From positions 132,732 to 196,731 of the forward strand of contig JBEKIF010000002.1 of assembly GCA_050011895.1 (NCBI GenBank): a stretch of 64,000 nt of DNA, given 5' to 3'. This stretch comes from DATBGO01 sp050011895 (GTDB lineage: Bacteria; Actinomycetota; Actinomycetes; Streptosporangiales; Streptosporangiaceae). Below are positions 15,929-25,113 of this stretch, one piece after another. The position numbers were made by a program, and so were the translations under genes. The notes below the pieces were generated by a model. It saw only the letters and a program-made list of their open reading frames with translations, did no database searches and was not told where the DNA came from. Numbering within the stretch: the first letter of the stretch is position 1; each line of letters begins with the position of its first letter.

Positions 15929-17842
15929 ATGCACGTCATCGCCACCGCCGGGCACGTGGACCACGGTAAGTCGGCGCTGGTGCGCGCGCTCACCGGCACC
16001 GACCCAGACCGCCTCGAGGAAGAACGGCGCCGCGGCCTGTCCATCGATCTTGGCTTCGCCTGGATGGCGCTGCCCTCAGGCGAGCGGCTGGCCTTCGTCG
16101 ACGTGCCCGGCCACGAGCGGTTCGTGCCGAACATGCTGGCCGGCATCGGCCCGGTACCCGCCGTGCTCTTCGTCGTGGCGGCCGACGCGGGCTGGATGCC
16201 GCAGTCAGCCGAGCACCTGGCGGCTCTCGATGCCCTAGGCGTGCGTCACGGGCTGCTCGCCGTGACCCGTGCCGACCTGGCCGATCCAGCTCCGGCCGCG
16301 GCCGAGGCGGCCAGGCAGCTGGCGGCGACCAGCCTCCGGGAGGTGGAGTGCGTTGCGGTGAGCGCCGTGACCGGAGCGGGCCTGCCCGAGCTCATCGCGG
16401 CCCTTGACCGGCTGGCCGCGGGCCTGCCGGCCGCAGACCCTGGCGCACCGGTGCGCCTGTGGACGGACCGCGTCTTCAGCATCACGGGCAGCGGGACCGT
16501 GGTGACAGGAACACTCCCGGCCGGCACCGTGCGTGCCGGTGATGAGCTTGTCCTGACGCCGTCGATGCGGCCGGTACGGGTCCGCGCGATCCAGTCGCTC
16601 GGCGAGCCGGTCGCGTCGGTGACGGGGGTGGCCAGGGCCGCGCTCAACCTCCGCGGCGCCAGCCAGGATTCCGTCGACAGGGGGATGGCACTGGTCCAGG
16701 CGGGCCGCTGGACGCTCACCGATCTCATCGACGTCCGGCTCCACGCTGGCGCAGGCCAGGATGCGGAAACAGGCCCCGGCTCGGCGCCAGGACCGGCGAG
16801 CGCGCCGCGGGTCCTGACGCTGCACGCAGGCTCCGCCCGCACGGTGGCCAGGGTACGGCCGCTGGGGGATGGCGGGATCGCCAGGCTCGCCCTGACCGAA
16901 CCGCTGCCGTTGCACGTGGGCGACCGCGTGCTGCTGCGCGACCCGGGTGCGGCGCGCCGGGCCGGACGGCGGCCAGCGCCGGACGCTGGGGCCGCGGCGC
17001 AGGACGAGCCGACCGCGATCGGCGCCGTCGTGCTTGACGTCGCGCCCCCGCCGCTGGCCCGCCGCGGCGCCGCGGCGGCAGCGGCCAGGCAGCTTGCCTC
17101 CTGGCCTGATCAGCCCGCGGCGGCGGACCTGCTCGGCCGGCATGGCCTGCTTCGCGGCAGCGCGCTGCTGGCCATGGGGGTCACTGAGCATCCGGCGCCG
17201 GTGAGCGGCGAGTGGCTGGCCGATCCGGCACGCTGGGCTGAGCTGGAGCACTGCCTGGCCGAAGCGGTGACCGCATACGCTGCGCGGGCGCCGCTCGCGC
17301 CCGGGCTGACGCTGGAGGCAGCCAGGGCGGCCCTCCGCCTTCCCGATCGCCGCCTGGTCGAGGCGCTGGTCAGGCCGCCGCTCACGGTCCGTGACGGCAT
17401 TGTCAGCGTCGCGGTTCCCGCGGGCCTGCCCGGGGCTCCCGCGCTGCCCGCAGCGGTCGCGTCGGCAGTGCGGGTCATCCGGGCTGAGCTTGCCGCCGGG
17501 CCGTTCGCCGCGCCCGATGCCGAAAGGCTGCGCAGGCTCGGGCTCGATGTCCGGGCGATAGCGGCGGCGCAGCGAGCCGGGATGCTGCTGCGGATCAGCG
17601 ATCAGATCGTCCTCGCGCCAGGCGCGGATGCGGCAGCGGCTGACATCCTCGCCTCGCTGCCGCAGCCGTTCACCGCCGCGGCGGCCAGGCAGGCGCTGGG
17701 CACCACCCGGCGGGTCGTTATCCCGCTGCTTGAGCACCTCGACAGGACTGGCTACACCGAGCGGCTGCCCGACGACCGCCGGACCATCCGCCCGCGCGGG
17801 CAGGCAAACCAGGCAGCACCGACCCGCGCACTCAGCGGCTGA
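15929..17842 (+). CDS. selB: Selenocysteine-specific elongation factor SelB
   Basis: GTPase that brings selenocysteyl-tRNA to UGA codons at SECIS elements. G1 GHVDHGKS lies at residues 8-15, the switch region RGLSIDLGF follows, and G3 DVPGHE is at 58-63. The G4 position reads TRAD instead of NKxD, as in many bacterial SelBs. EF-Tu-like beta-barrels follow, and the C-terminal about 250 residues form winged helices that would grip the SECIS hairpin. The length of 637 residues is typical. It overlaps the converging oxidase gene by 11 bp at the 3' ends. Confidence 0.94.
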   Translation: MHVIATAGHVDHGKSALVRALTGTDPDRLEEERRRGLSIDLGFAWMALPSGERLAFVDVPGHERFVPNMLAGIGPVPAVLFVVAADAGWMPQSAEHLAALDALGVRHGLLAVTRADLADPAPAAAEAARQLAATSLREVECVAVSAVTGAGLPELIAALDRLAAGLPAADPGAPVRLWTDRVFSITGSGTVVTGTLPAGTVRAGDELVLTPSMRPVRVRAIQSLGEPVASVTGVARAALNLRGASQDSVDRGMALVQAGRWTLTDLIDVRLHAGAGQDAETGPGSAPGPASAPRVLTLHAGSARTVARVRPLGDGGIARLALTEPLPLHVGDRVLLRDPGAARRAGRRPAPDAGAAAQDEPTAIGAVVLDVAPPPLARRGAAAAAARQLASWPDQPAAADLLGRHGLLRGSALLAMGVTEHPAPVSGEWLADPARWAELEHCLAEAVTAYAARAPLAPGLTLEAARAALRLPDRRLVEALVRPPLTVRDGIVSVAVPAGLPGAPALPAAVASAVRVIRAELAAGPFAAPDAERLRRLGLDVRAIAAAQRAGMLLRISDQIVLAPGADAAAADILASLPQPFTAAAARQALGTTRRVVIPLLEHLDRTGYTERLPDDRRTIRPRGQANQAAPTRALSG

Positions 17843-18887
17843 ACCTGGTCGCCGACCAGGTCGCTGGCTCGGGCGGCGGCTGGCCGGCGGAGATCCACCG
17901 CGCGAGCACAGCCGCCGTGGCTGGGGCGTTGAGAATGCCGGTGCGGAAGTGGCCCGAGGTGAGCCAGGCATTCTCCAGCCCGGGAACCTGGTCGATGACC
18001 GGCCGCCGGTCCGGATGCCGGGGCCGGAAGCAGCACCACTGGTAGGCGATGGGCAGGCAGGCCAGCGCCGGCAGGGCGGCAGCCAGGCCATCCATGATCG
18101 ACTCGATGACATCGGGCCGGACGGCAGGGCTCTCGTCGCCGACGTCGAAGGTACCGCCGGCCAGCAGCCGGCCGTCCTCGATCTGGGTGGCGATCGGCGC
18201 GACTATGCCCGGGAAGGCGACCGGGGATGGTCCGGTGACCAGCAGGTGGCCTTTGACGCGGTCGGACGGGATGCTCAGCCGCAGGCCGTCGAGGACCGGC
18301 GGCTGGCCGGTGGCGAAGATGACCGCGCCGGGGTGGATATCGCCTGCTGACGTCAGGACGCTGCGCACCCGGCCGGCGGAGACGGTGACCCCGGTGGCGG
18401 CTACCCCGGTGCTGACCGCGGGCAGGCCAGCCGCCAGTCTCGCCACCGCCCGCAGCGGATTGACCCGCGCCTGGCTGCGGATCAGCGCACCCTCCATCGG
18501 CCGGGCCAGGCCGGGAATCAGCCGCTCTACCTGGCCGGGAGCGAGCCACTCGACGGCAGGCGGCTGATGTGCCGCGAATCCGCCCGGGTGCGGGGCCAGG
18601 CCGATCCAGTCGATCTCGACCAGCCCGACGCCGCCAGGCACGGTCTGCTCGAGTTCCCGCCAGCGTTCCAGGCTGGCCCGCTCCAGATCGACCAGCGGCT
18701 CCGGGTCGCTCCACTGATGCGGCTCCGGGATCAGCAGGCCGGTGGCGCCGCCGGTGGCCCCGGTGCCGAGGCGTCCGGTATCGATCAGGAGCACCGAGCC
18801 GAGCCCCGCCTCATGACAGGCCAGGGCCGTGGCCACGCCGACGATGCCGCCGCCGACCACCAGCACATCCGGGCGCCGGTCGGCCAT
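17832..18887 (-). CDS. FAD-dependent oxidoreductase, DAO (glycine/D-amino-acid oxidase) family
   Basis: Flavoprotein with an N-terminal Rossmann motif VLVVGGGIVGVATAL, an RLGTGATGGATG loop contacting FAD, and a C-terminal segment (LTSGHFRTGILNAPATA) found in glycine-oxidase/ThiO-like enzymes. It likely oxidises an amine or amino acid, releasing hydrogen peroxide. I chose the ATG at 18887, which has GGGGTG eight bases upstream; starts at 18959 or 19031 would add an unconserved extension. The substrate is unknown and no link to selenium is evident. Confidence 0.8.
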   Translation of the reverse strand: MADRRPDVLVVGGGIVGVATALACHEAGLGSVLLIDTGRLGTGATGGATGLLIPEPHQWSDPEPLVDLERASLERWRELEQTVPGGVGLVEIDWIGLAPHPGGFAAHQPPAVEWLAPGQVERLIPGLARPMEGALIRSQARVNPLRAVARLAAGLPAVSTGVAATGVTVSAGRVRSVLTSAGDIHPGAVIFATGQPPVLDGLRLSIPSDRVKGHLLVTGPSPVAFPGIVAPIATQIEDGRLLAGGTFDVGDESPAVRPDVIESIMDGLAAALPALACLPIAYQWCCFRPRHPDRRPVIDQVPGLENAWLTSGHFRTGILNAPATAAVLARWISAGQPPPEPATWSATRFSR

Positions 18888-19234
18888 GTCGCCATCACCC
18901 CGGCCGAGCGTCGCGAGCTCGGTGCCGGTGAGCTGATCACGCCAGATAGCGCCTGCCATGGTCAAGACCCCATCCGTCAGTGCTCCAGTAGCGGCGGCGG
19001 TGCTCACGGCGCGCAGCTGCCCGATCCGCATGTCAGCCAGCAGCGGCGGCCGGCGTGAGCAGATGGTATCCGGTGCGTCGCCGGCGCCGGACCTGCTGCC
19101 GCCGCGGGGGCCGGGGAACGAAATCGGGCCCGGGAGCCTTGATCATGGAGCGGCGTGATCGGGTGCCACAGCTGGTCCGCACGTAGGCTGTGGGAAGGTG
19201 CGGGGCAGCTGCCCGCTGGGTCAGGAGGTGACGC

Positions 19235-20224
19235 GTGCTTGCCGATTCGTTCGGGCGGGTAGCTACTGACCTCCGGGTGTCGCTGACCGACCGGTGCAAC
19301 CTGCGCTGCAGCTACTGCATGCCTCCTGAGGGGCTCGACTGGCTGCCCAATCCGTCGCTGCTGACCGACGACGAGGTGGTCCGCCTGATCACCATCGCGG
19401 TCGAGCGGCTCGGGATCACCGAGGTCAGGTTCACCGGGGGAGAACCGCTGCTGCGCCGCGGGCTGCCCGCGATTGCCGCGGCCACGGCCGCGCTGCGGCC
19501 GCGCCCTGAGATCTCGCTGACCACCAACGGGATCGGGCTGGCCCGGCTCGCCGAGCCATTGCATGCCGCCGGCCTGGACCGGATCAACGTCTCGCTGGAC
19601 ACGCTGCGGCCGGCCGTCTTCAAGCAGCTGGCCAAGCGGGACAGGCTGGCCGACGTGCTGGCCGGCCTGTCGGCAGCGGCGGCGACCGGCCTGGCGCCGG
19701 TCAAGGTCAACGCCGTGCTGATGCGCGGCGTCAACGACGGCGAGGCGGTGCCGATGCTCAGGTTTTGCCTGTCCCGCGGCTACCAGCTCCGGTTCATCGA
19801 GCAGATGCCGCTGGACGCCCAGCACGGCTGGCGCCGCACGGACATGGTGACCGCTGACGAGATCCTGGCCGCGCTGACCGCTGCGTTCAAGCTGACTCCG
19901 CAGGATCCAGGGCACCGTGGATCGGCGCCCGCCGAGGCCTTCATGGTCGACGACGGGCCCGGCCTGGTCGGCGTGATCGGCTCGGTGACCAGGCCGTTTT
20001 GCGCGGCTTGCGACAGGGTACGGCTCACCGCCGACGGGCAGGTCCGTAATTGCCTGTTCGCAAGGACCGAGAACGACCTGCGCGCACCGCTGCGATCGGG
20101 CGCGAGTGACGCCGAACTCGCCGCGATCTGGCGCCAGGCCGTGGCGGCCAAGCTGCCCGGGCACGGGATCAGCGATCCAGGGTTCCTGCAGCCGGCCAGG
20201 CCGATGTCGGCCATCGGCGGCTGA
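19235..20224 (+). CDS. moaA: GTP 3',8-cyclase MoaA
   Basis: Radical-SAM enzyme for the first step of molybdenum-cofactor synthesis, converting GTP to 3',8-cyclo-GTP. The SAM cluster cysteines are Cys21, Cys25 and Cys28 (CNLRCSYC). The C-terminal cluster is Cys256, Cys259 and Cys273 (FCAACDRVRL, RNCLF). The GTG start at 19235 is set by AGGAGG six bases upstream, giving 329 residues. The family's C-terminal double Gly is present (AIGG at the end). It heads a three-gene run with mobA and a DUF6457 gene. Confidence 0.96.
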   Translation: MLADSFGRVATDLRVSLTDRCNLRCSYCMPPEGLDWLPNPSLLTDDEVVRLITIAVERLGITEVRFTGGEPLLRRGLPAIAAATAALRPRPEISLTTNGIGLARLAEPLHAAGLDRINVSLDTLRPAVFKQLAKRDRLADVLAGLSAAAATGLAPVKVNAVLMRGVNDGEAVPMLRFCLSRGYQLRFIEQMPLDAQHGWRRTDMVTADEILAALTAAFKLTPQDPGHRGSAPAEAFMVDDGPGLVGVIGSVTRPFCAACDRVRLTADGQVRNCLFARTENDLRAPLRSGASDAELAAIWRQAVAAKLPGHGISDPGFLQPARPMSAIGG

Positions 20225-20235
20225 CGGGCACGACC

Positions 20236-20910
20236 GTGACGGCAGCGGTATCCCCGGCCAGCGCGTTCGACGCGATCGTGCTGGCCGGCGGCCGCGCTAC
20301 CCGGCTAGGCGGCGCTGACAAGGCCGGGCTTGTGGTCGCGGGCGAGCCGATCCTCGGCTCGGTCGTCGGCACGGCCGTGGCCGCGGGCGCCCGCGAGGTG
20401 ATAGTGGTGGGCCCGGACCGGCCGGGATTTGCGGTGCGCGGCCCGCAGCCGCCCGGCGGGGTCCGCTTCGTGGCGGAGGAGCCGCCCGCCGCTGGCCCGG
20501 TGCCAGCGGTCCGCCGCGGCCTCGGCGAGACCCGCCTGCCCATGGTGGCGCTGCTGGCAGCCGACCTGCCGTTCCTTCGAGCCGGGCAGCTCCGCCTGGT
20601 GCTCGGTTCCGCTGGCCGGGGTGCCGGGACCGCGGGGGCGGTCCTCGTCGACGGCTCCGGGCGGCCGCAATGGCTGGTGAGCTGCTGGCAGGCCGCCGGG
20701 CTACGGTCCGCCGCCGCCGCCTACCTGGGAACGTCGCTGCACGGGCTGCTCGGCCCGCTGGATCCGGTGCTGGTCAGCTACGATCTGGGCGCAGGGGAAG
20801 CACCGCCGTGGTTCGACTGCGACACAGCGGACGACCTCTGGCTGGCCCGGCACTGGCCCGCTGACCGCCCGGCGGCCCTCGATGCTGACGTGACCCGGGA
20901 GGCGCGCTGA
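20236..20910 (+). CDS. mobA: Molybdenum cofactor guanylyltransferase-like NTP transferase
   Basis: Predicted to attach GMP to molybdopterin to form the guanine-dinucleotide cofactor used by formate dehydrogenase and DMSO-reductase-family enzymes. The N-terminal signature VLAGGRATRLGGADKAGL (about residues 15-32) is the MobA/NTP-transferase P-loop, and AADLPFLRAGQL carries the metal-binding Asp. It is 224 residues from a GTG, 11 bp after moaA. The MGD requirement of formate dehydrogenase links it to the fdhD and sel genes nearby. A related cytidylyltransferase activity cannot be excluded. Confidence 0.87.
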   Translation: MTAAVSPASAFDAIVLAGGRATRLGGADKAGLVVAGEPILGSVVGTAVAAGAREVIVVGPDRPGFAVRGPQPPGGVRFVAEEPPAAGPVPAVRRGLGETRLPMVALLAADLPFLRAGQLRLVLGSAGRGAGTAGAVLVDGSGRPQWLVSCWQAAGLRSAAAAYLGTSLHGLLGPLDPVLVSYDLGAGEAPPWFDCDTADDLWLARHWPADRPAALDADVTREAR

Positions 20911-21152
20911 TGACGACACTCGATAGCTGGACCGGGGCTGCCTGCGCCGAACTCGGCATAGACCCGGTTACCGCGGACACCAGGGCTGTGCTGGACCTGG
21001 CCCGTGACGTGGCGCACGGGGTGGAGCGGCCAGCCGCGCCGCTTACCGCGTACCTGCTGGGCGTGGCGGTCGGCCAGGGGCAGGACCTGGGCACCGCGGC
21101 CGCCCGGCTCAGCGCGCTGGCCGGCTCGTGGCCGGCCCGAGACGACGGCTGA
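20910..21152 (+). CDS. DUF6457 small protein, MobA partner
   Basis: An 80-residue helical protein beginning MTTLDSWTGAACAELGI. The body VLDLARDVAHGVERPAAPLTAYLLG fits a small actinobacterial family that is usually encoded directly after mobA. Its ATG overlaps the mobA stop, so the two are coupled. In some genomes this domain is fused to MobA, which suggests a molybdenum-cofactor role. The precise function is unknown. Confidence 0.8.
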   Translation: MTTLDSWTGAACAELGIDPVTADTRAVLDLARDVAHGVERPAAPLTAYLLGVAVGQGQDLGTAAARLSALAGSWPARDDG

Positions 21153-21285
21153 AAGGCAAGCGGCGCCGGTCGGCGGCATTTGGCTGCACGGTTGTCGCGT
21201 GCGCGATTGAATGAGCACGATTCCGTTCTCGTGCGGTTTCGCTTTCTCGTTTTCTAGTATTGAGAACAGAGCGGACGAAAAGGCC

Positions 21286-21939
21286 ATGACGACTTTTACT
21301 GTCGCGAATGTTGAGCGGGGAGACAATGGCCTCACGCAGGTCAGCCCCGTGTCTGCCTCGGCGGCAAAGCCGCGGGCCTGCTGGCCGGTGGTCATCTGGT
21401 CGATGCTCACCGTCGCGGCTGCCACCGGTCTGATGTGGGTTGCCTACAGCCATTGGATAAGGCCGGGCGTGATCCAGATCAAGAGCAGCTACGTGCCTTT
21501 CGCCGGTCTCATTGTCGTGACCGCCGGCCTGGAACGCCTGCTTGAGCCGCTGAGTCAGGTGCTCATGCCGAGGTACTCATCGGCCGCCTCCCCCAAGCGG
21601 ACGGCGGCCCGATCGAAGTCGGAGGCGCAGCGAGCCGCCGCCGACCCGGCGACGAGCATGACCGACGTTCAGCTCAGGACCCGTCAGGCTGCGGCCGACC
21701 AGGCAGTAGCCGATGCCAGGCGCACGGAGCGGGCCATCATCTTCTGGGCCATCGCGAGCATCTGCGGGCTAGGCATCTCCGGCGGTTTCGGATTCTTCCT
21801 GCTCCAGTCGGTCGCGAGCAGTCACGTCAACACGGTCCTCGATCTGGCTGTGACCGGCCTGGCCATCGGCGCGGGGACCAAGCCCGTGCATGACCTGATC
21901 ACGAGCATCCAGTCGAAGGCGGCGTCCGGGGCTGACTAG
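21286..21939 (+). CDS. Hypothetical membrane protein
   Basis: A 217-residue protein with a hydrophobic segment near residues 35-54 (IWSMLTVAAATGLMWVAY), a second at about 60-75, a charged Ala/Arg/Lys-rich middle, and two C-terminal helices (IIFWAIASICGLGISGGFGF and a Val/Leu-rich helix). I chose the ATG at 21286 with AAAAGG just upstream over an in-frame start at 21211, which would encode an unlikely Phe-rich leader. A TAGTAT -10-like box lies at about 21255. The function is unknown. Confidence 0.65.
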   Translation: MTTFTVANVERGDNGLTQVSPVSASAAKPRACWPVVIWSMLTVAAATGLMWVAYSHWIRPGVIQIKSSYVPFAGLIVVTAGLERLLEPLSQVLMPRYSSAASPKRTAARSKSEAQRAAADPATSMTDVQLRTRQAAADQAVADARRTERAIIFWAIASICGLGISGGFGFFLLQSVASSHVNTVLDLAVTGLAIGAGTKPVHDLITSIQSKAASGAD

Positions 21940-22263
21940 CCGGCCGGCGTCAGGGGAAGTTCGCGGTGGCCGGGAACCGACCTCGTGCGGGCGCCGGGGA
22001 TCACCCCGAGCCCTTTCCCGCTGAAGCCCGCTGGCCCCCTCGCGGTCCCGGAGCCGGGTTACCTCGGCCAGAGCACTGGATGGCCCGCTTGCAGCGACGG
22101 CCGTCGACACCGGCGAGGCCGCGTTAGCGGTGGCGTCGGCTACTCCTGCCGCGACCGGCGTCTTGCCAGCGAGACTATAACGATATATCGTTGAGCTATC
22201 TTCATATTCCGGCGACTGTCTCAGAGGGAGTACGACAGCCGGAGCAGACAACAGGAGGAAACA
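21940..22263. other. PadR upstream region
   Basis: This 324-bp gap has no supported gene. The left 200 bp are GC-rich without clear signals. The right part is A/T-richer and holds a TATAAC -10-like box (22176-22181) overlapping the palindromic operator, and AGGAGG in front of the padR ATG. Confidence 0.5.
22179..22192. promoter_or_regulatory. PadR-type operator
   Basis: AACGATATATCGTT is a perfect 14-bp palindrome, 71 bp before the padR start and overlapping a TATAAC -10-like box. The core ATATATCG symmetry is usual for actinobacterial PadR binding sites, which supports autorepression of padR and perhaps of the drrAB-type genes downstream. Confidence 0.7.
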
Positions 22264-22923
22264 ATGCGTTCAGAAGATATCTGGGCACGTGGCGACGAGG
22301 AAGCGGGCTGGCAGCGCAGGGCCGGAGGGCGCCGCAGGCACGTCCGCGGGCCTGGCTTCCCCGGCCGGCCGGGATTCCAGGGTGGCCAGCCTGGCTTCGC
22401 CGGGTTCGGGCCCTGGCCAGGCGAGCCAAGGATGATGCGCGGCCCGCGGGCCAAGCGGGGCGACGTCCGTGCCGCCGCGCTCGCGCTGCTGGCCGAGGAG
22501 CCGATGAATGGATACCAGATCATCGGCGAGATCAGCGAGCGAAGCGATGGAGTCTGGCGACCAAGCCCTGGCTCTGTCTATCCGGCCCTGCAGCAGCTTG
22601 AGGACGAAGGCCTGATCAGGGCCGAGGCGGGGGACGGCGGCCGGAGGGCCTACGTACTCACCGACGAGGGCCGCGAGTACGTGGCGGCACACCCTGACGA
22701 GGTGCGGGCGCCATGGGACATCGTCGCGGGCACGGTCGGCGGCGCGGCCATCGAGATGCGCAACCTCGTCGGGCAGCTGGCCATGGCCGCGTTCCAGGTG
22801 GTCAGCGCGGGTACCGACGCACAGGTGGATCAGGCCCGCCAGGTACTAGCGGAGGCCCGCAAGTCGCTGTACCGGGTGCTGGCCGCCGACGAGGGCGACA
22901 CGCCGGGCAGCACGGGTGGCTAG
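22264..22923 (+). CDS. PadR-family transcriptional regulator
   Basis: A 219-residue regulator. After a Gly/Arg-rich leader of about 60 residues, the winged helix occupies residues about 65-140 (AALALLAEEPMNGYQIIGEI, SPGSVYPALQQLEDEGLI, and the wing YVLTDEGREY). A C-terminal dimerisation helix follows (VDQARQVLAEARKSLYRVL). AGGAGG precedes the ATG. It lies upstream of a DrrAB-type exporter on the same strand, which such PadR proteins commonly repress until a drug binds. The Gly-rich leader (FPGRPGFQGGQPGFAGFGP) is typical of this subgroup. Confidence 0.9.
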   Translation: MRSEDIWARGDEEAGWQRRAGGRRRHVRGPGFPGRPGFQGGQPGFAGFGPWPGEPRMMRGPRAKRGDVRAAALALLAEEPMNGYQIIGEISERSDGVWRPSPGSVYPALQQLEDEGLIRAEAGDGGRRAYVLTDEGREYVAAHPDEVRAPWDIVAGTVGGAAIEMRNLVGQLAMAAFQVVSAGTDAQVDQARQVLAEARKSLYRVLAADEGDTPGSTGG

Positions 22924-22946
22924 CCGGACCGGGTGGCTGGCCGGGC

Positions 22947-23008
22947 CCCGCGCCCGGTCAAGCCGCGCCCGGTCACGCCGCGCCCGGTCAAGCCGCGGCC
23001 GGTCAGGG
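22947..23008 (+). repeat. Four 15-bp tandem repeats before the DrrA-like gene
   Basis: The unit CGCGCCCGGTCAAGC or a close variant repeats with a 15-bp period from about 22949 to 23008, in the 147-bp gap between padR and the ATPase gene. It adds no hairpin of note. Possible slippage product or leader element. Confidence 0.6.
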
Positions 23009-23070
23009 CTGCGCTGGCGGCCAGCGGGCCCGGCTAGGCTCGAAGCAGTCAGGCGAGGGAGGGCGCGACC

Positions 23071-24153
23071 GTGACAGCGCAGACCGGTACCGGGACTGGC
23101 GCCGTGACCGCGGCCGGCGGGCCGCGGGCCGGCGGCACGGCCGGGAACGGCCAGGCCGGTGCTGGCAGGCGGCCGGAGCCGGTGATCTCGGTATCCGGGC
23201 TGACCAAGAGATATGGCGAGATAGAGGCGGTCCGCGGCATCGATTTCGCGGTAGCGGCCGGGGAGACCTTCGGCTTCCTCGGGCCGAACGGCGCAGGCAA
23301 GACCACCACGATCAAGATCCTCTGCACTCTCGCGACCGCGACCTCGGGCAGCGCGCAGGTAGCTGGCCATGATGCGGCGACGGACCGGGATTCGGTCCGC
23401 CGCAACATCGGCCTGGTGTTCCAGGACACCACGCTGGACACCTACCTCACCGCCGCGCAGAACCTGCGCTTCCACGCGGACCTGTACGGGGTGCCGAAGG
23501 CCGCCGTCGGGCCGCGGATGCGCCAGGTCATGGACATGGTCGGCCTGTGGGATCGGCGGGACAGCCTGGTCAGCACCTTCTCCGGCGGCATGCAGCGCAG
23601 GCTGGAGATCGCCCGCGGGCTGCTGCACGCGCCGCACGTGCTCTTCCTCGACGAGCCCACGGTCGGCCTGGACCCGCAGACCAGGTCGTCGATCTGGGCC
23701 TACATCAACGACCTCAAGCGGCGCGAGGACATCACGATCTTCCTGACCACGCACTACATGGACGAGGCTGAGCACTGCGACAGGATCGCGATCATCGACC
23801 ACGGCAAGATCGTGGCGATCGACACGCCAGAGGCGCTCAAGGCGAGCGTGGCCAAGGACCGGGTGCAGATCCATACCGCTGACGATCAGGCTGCTATCAC
23901 GGCGCTGGCAGACCGGTTCGGGATCGACGCGGCCATCCATGAGGGCGCGGTCACCTTCTCGGTGGCATCGGGCGAGGAATTCGTGCCGCAGCTTTTCGCG
24001 GGCCTCTCGGTCCCGATCCGCGCGGTCAGCGTTGCCCGCCCGTCCCTTGACGACGTGTTCATGTCCTATACCGGCACGACGATCCGCGACGCCGAGGCCT
24101 CAGGCACCGACGCGATGCGGCAGATGGCGGCGCGCTTCCGGGGAAGGCGGTAG
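23071..24153 (+). CDS. Daunorubicin-resistance-type ABC transporter ATP-binding protein (DrrA-like)
   Basis: ATPase half of a drug or lipid exporter. Walker A GPNGAGKTT is at residues 71-79, the signature FSGGMQRRLEIARGL starts near 170, Walker B is VLFLDEPTVGLDPQT, and the H-loop is TTHYMDEA. The C-terminal about 80 residues form the extension typical of DrrA/CcmA-like proteins. The GTG at 23071 follows GGAGGG-type sequence. The 37 leading residues are Gly/Ala-rich. It forms an operon with the permease 3 bp downstream. The substrate is not known. Confidence 0.9.
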   Translation: MTAQTGTGTGAVTAAGGPRAGGTAGNGQAGAGRRPEPVISVSGLTKRYGEIEAVRGIDFAVAAGETFGFLGPNGAGKTTTIKILCTLATATSGSAQVAGHDAATDRDSVRRNIGLVFQDTTLDTYLTAAQNLRFHADLYGVPKAAVGPRMRQVMDMVGLWDRRDSLVSTFSGGMQRRLEIARGLLHAPHVLFLDEPTVGLDPQTRSSIWAYINDLKRREDITIFLTTHYMDEAEHCDRIAIIDHGKIVAIDTPEALKASVAKDRVQIHTADDQAAITALADRFGIDAAIHEGAVTFSVASGEEFVPQLFAGLSVPIRAVSVARPSLDDVFMSYTGTTIRDAEASGTDAMRQMAARFRGRR

Positions 24154-24156
24154 GCA

Positions 24157-25059
24157 GTGGCGACTCAGACGACCGGCGTGGCGGCCGGACCGGAGACGAC
24201 GGGCCTGGTCGAGGAGATCAGGGTCGCCGTCCCCGAGCACGGCCTGCGCCATGACATGCGCGCCGTCAGCATCATCTGGCGGCGGGAGCTGATCAGGTTC
24301 CGCACTGACCGGCTGCGCGCGATCACCTCGCTGATCCAGCCGGTGCTCTTCCTTTTCGTGCTCGGCACCGGCCTCGGCTCGCTCGCGGGCCGGAGCATGC
24401 CGCCCGGGGTGAGCTTCAAGACCTTCATCTACCCTGGCGTGCTGGCAATGTCGGTACTTTTCACCGCTATTTTCTCGGCTGCGTCCATTGTGTGGGACCG
24501 GGAGTTCGGCTTCCTCCGCGAGATCCTGGTAGCGCCGGTCAGCAGGGCCTCCATAGTGATCGGCAAGTGCCTGGGCGGGGCCACCATCGCCACCTTCCAG
24601 GGCATTATCTTCCTGATCCTGGCCTGGTATGCGGATGTGCCCTATAACCCGGTGCTTATTCTCACGCTGATCGGCGAGCTGCTGCTGCTGTCCTTCACGC
24701 TCACCGCTTTCGGGGTCATGATGGCCGCCCGGATTAAGCAGTTCCAGGCGTTTATGGCGCTGACGCAGATGCTGGTGCTGCCGCTATTCTTCCTGTCCGG
24801 CGCGCTGTACCCGCTGAGCGGGCTGCCTGTCTGGCTGAGCGTGCTCACCCGCATTGACCCGCTCACCTACATCGTCGGCCCGATGCGGCATGCGGTATTC
24901 AGCCATCTGAGCATGCCGGCGGTGTTCGAGCAGCACCTTGCGCCAGGCATCACCTGGGGGAGCTGGCTGGTTCCCATCTGGCTCTCGGTCGGCATCGTCG
25001 CGATCATGGGGCTCGGGATGATGCTGGTGGCGATTGCCGAGTTCCGTAAGACCGAGTGA
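24157..25059 (+). CDS. ABC-2 type transporter permease (DrrB-like)
   Basis: Membrane half of the exporter, 300 residues, with about six helices and the ABC-2 core (SIVWDREFGFLREILVAPVS, then LPLFFLSGALYPLSGLP). The GTG at 24157 lies directly after the ATPase stop. The last gene of the PadR-controlled unit; a strong hairpin follows at 25068. The likely role is export of a toxic or self-made hydrophobic compound. Confidence 0.9.
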   Translation: MATQTTGVAAGPETTGLVEEIRVAVPEHGLRHDMRAVSIIWRRELIRFRTDRLRAITSLIQPVLFLFVLGTGLGSLAGRSMPPGVSFKTFIYPGVLAMSVLFTAIFSAASIVWDREFGFLREILVAPVSRASIVIGKCLGGATIATFQGIIFLILAWYADVPYNPVLILTLIGELLLLSFTLTAFGVMMAARIKQFQAFMALTQMLVLPLFFLSGALYPLSGLPVWLSVLTRIDPLTYIVGPMRHAVFSHLSMPAVFEQHLAPGITWGSWLVPIWLSVGIVAIMGLGMMLVAIAEFRKTE

Positions 25060-25067
25060 TCTCCGGT

Positions 25068-25101
25068 ACCGCCGCGTAGCGGCTGGCCGCTACGCGGCGG
25101 T
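25068..25101 (+). terminator. 15-bp stem-loop after the DrrB-like gene
   Basis: Bases 25068-25082 pair perfectly with 25087-25101 around the loop CTGG. It begins eight bases after the permease stop. Such a hairpin without a U-tract is typical of intrinsic termination in high-GC actinobacteria. Confidence 0.75.
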
Positions 25102-25113
25102 TAAAAAGATAGA

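Noticed and set aside
22947..23008. CRISPR-like array
   Set aside because: The 15-bp repeats are contiguous with no spacers. No array-like structure with unique spacers was seen elsewhere in the window, despite the possible Cas-like fragment at 7837.
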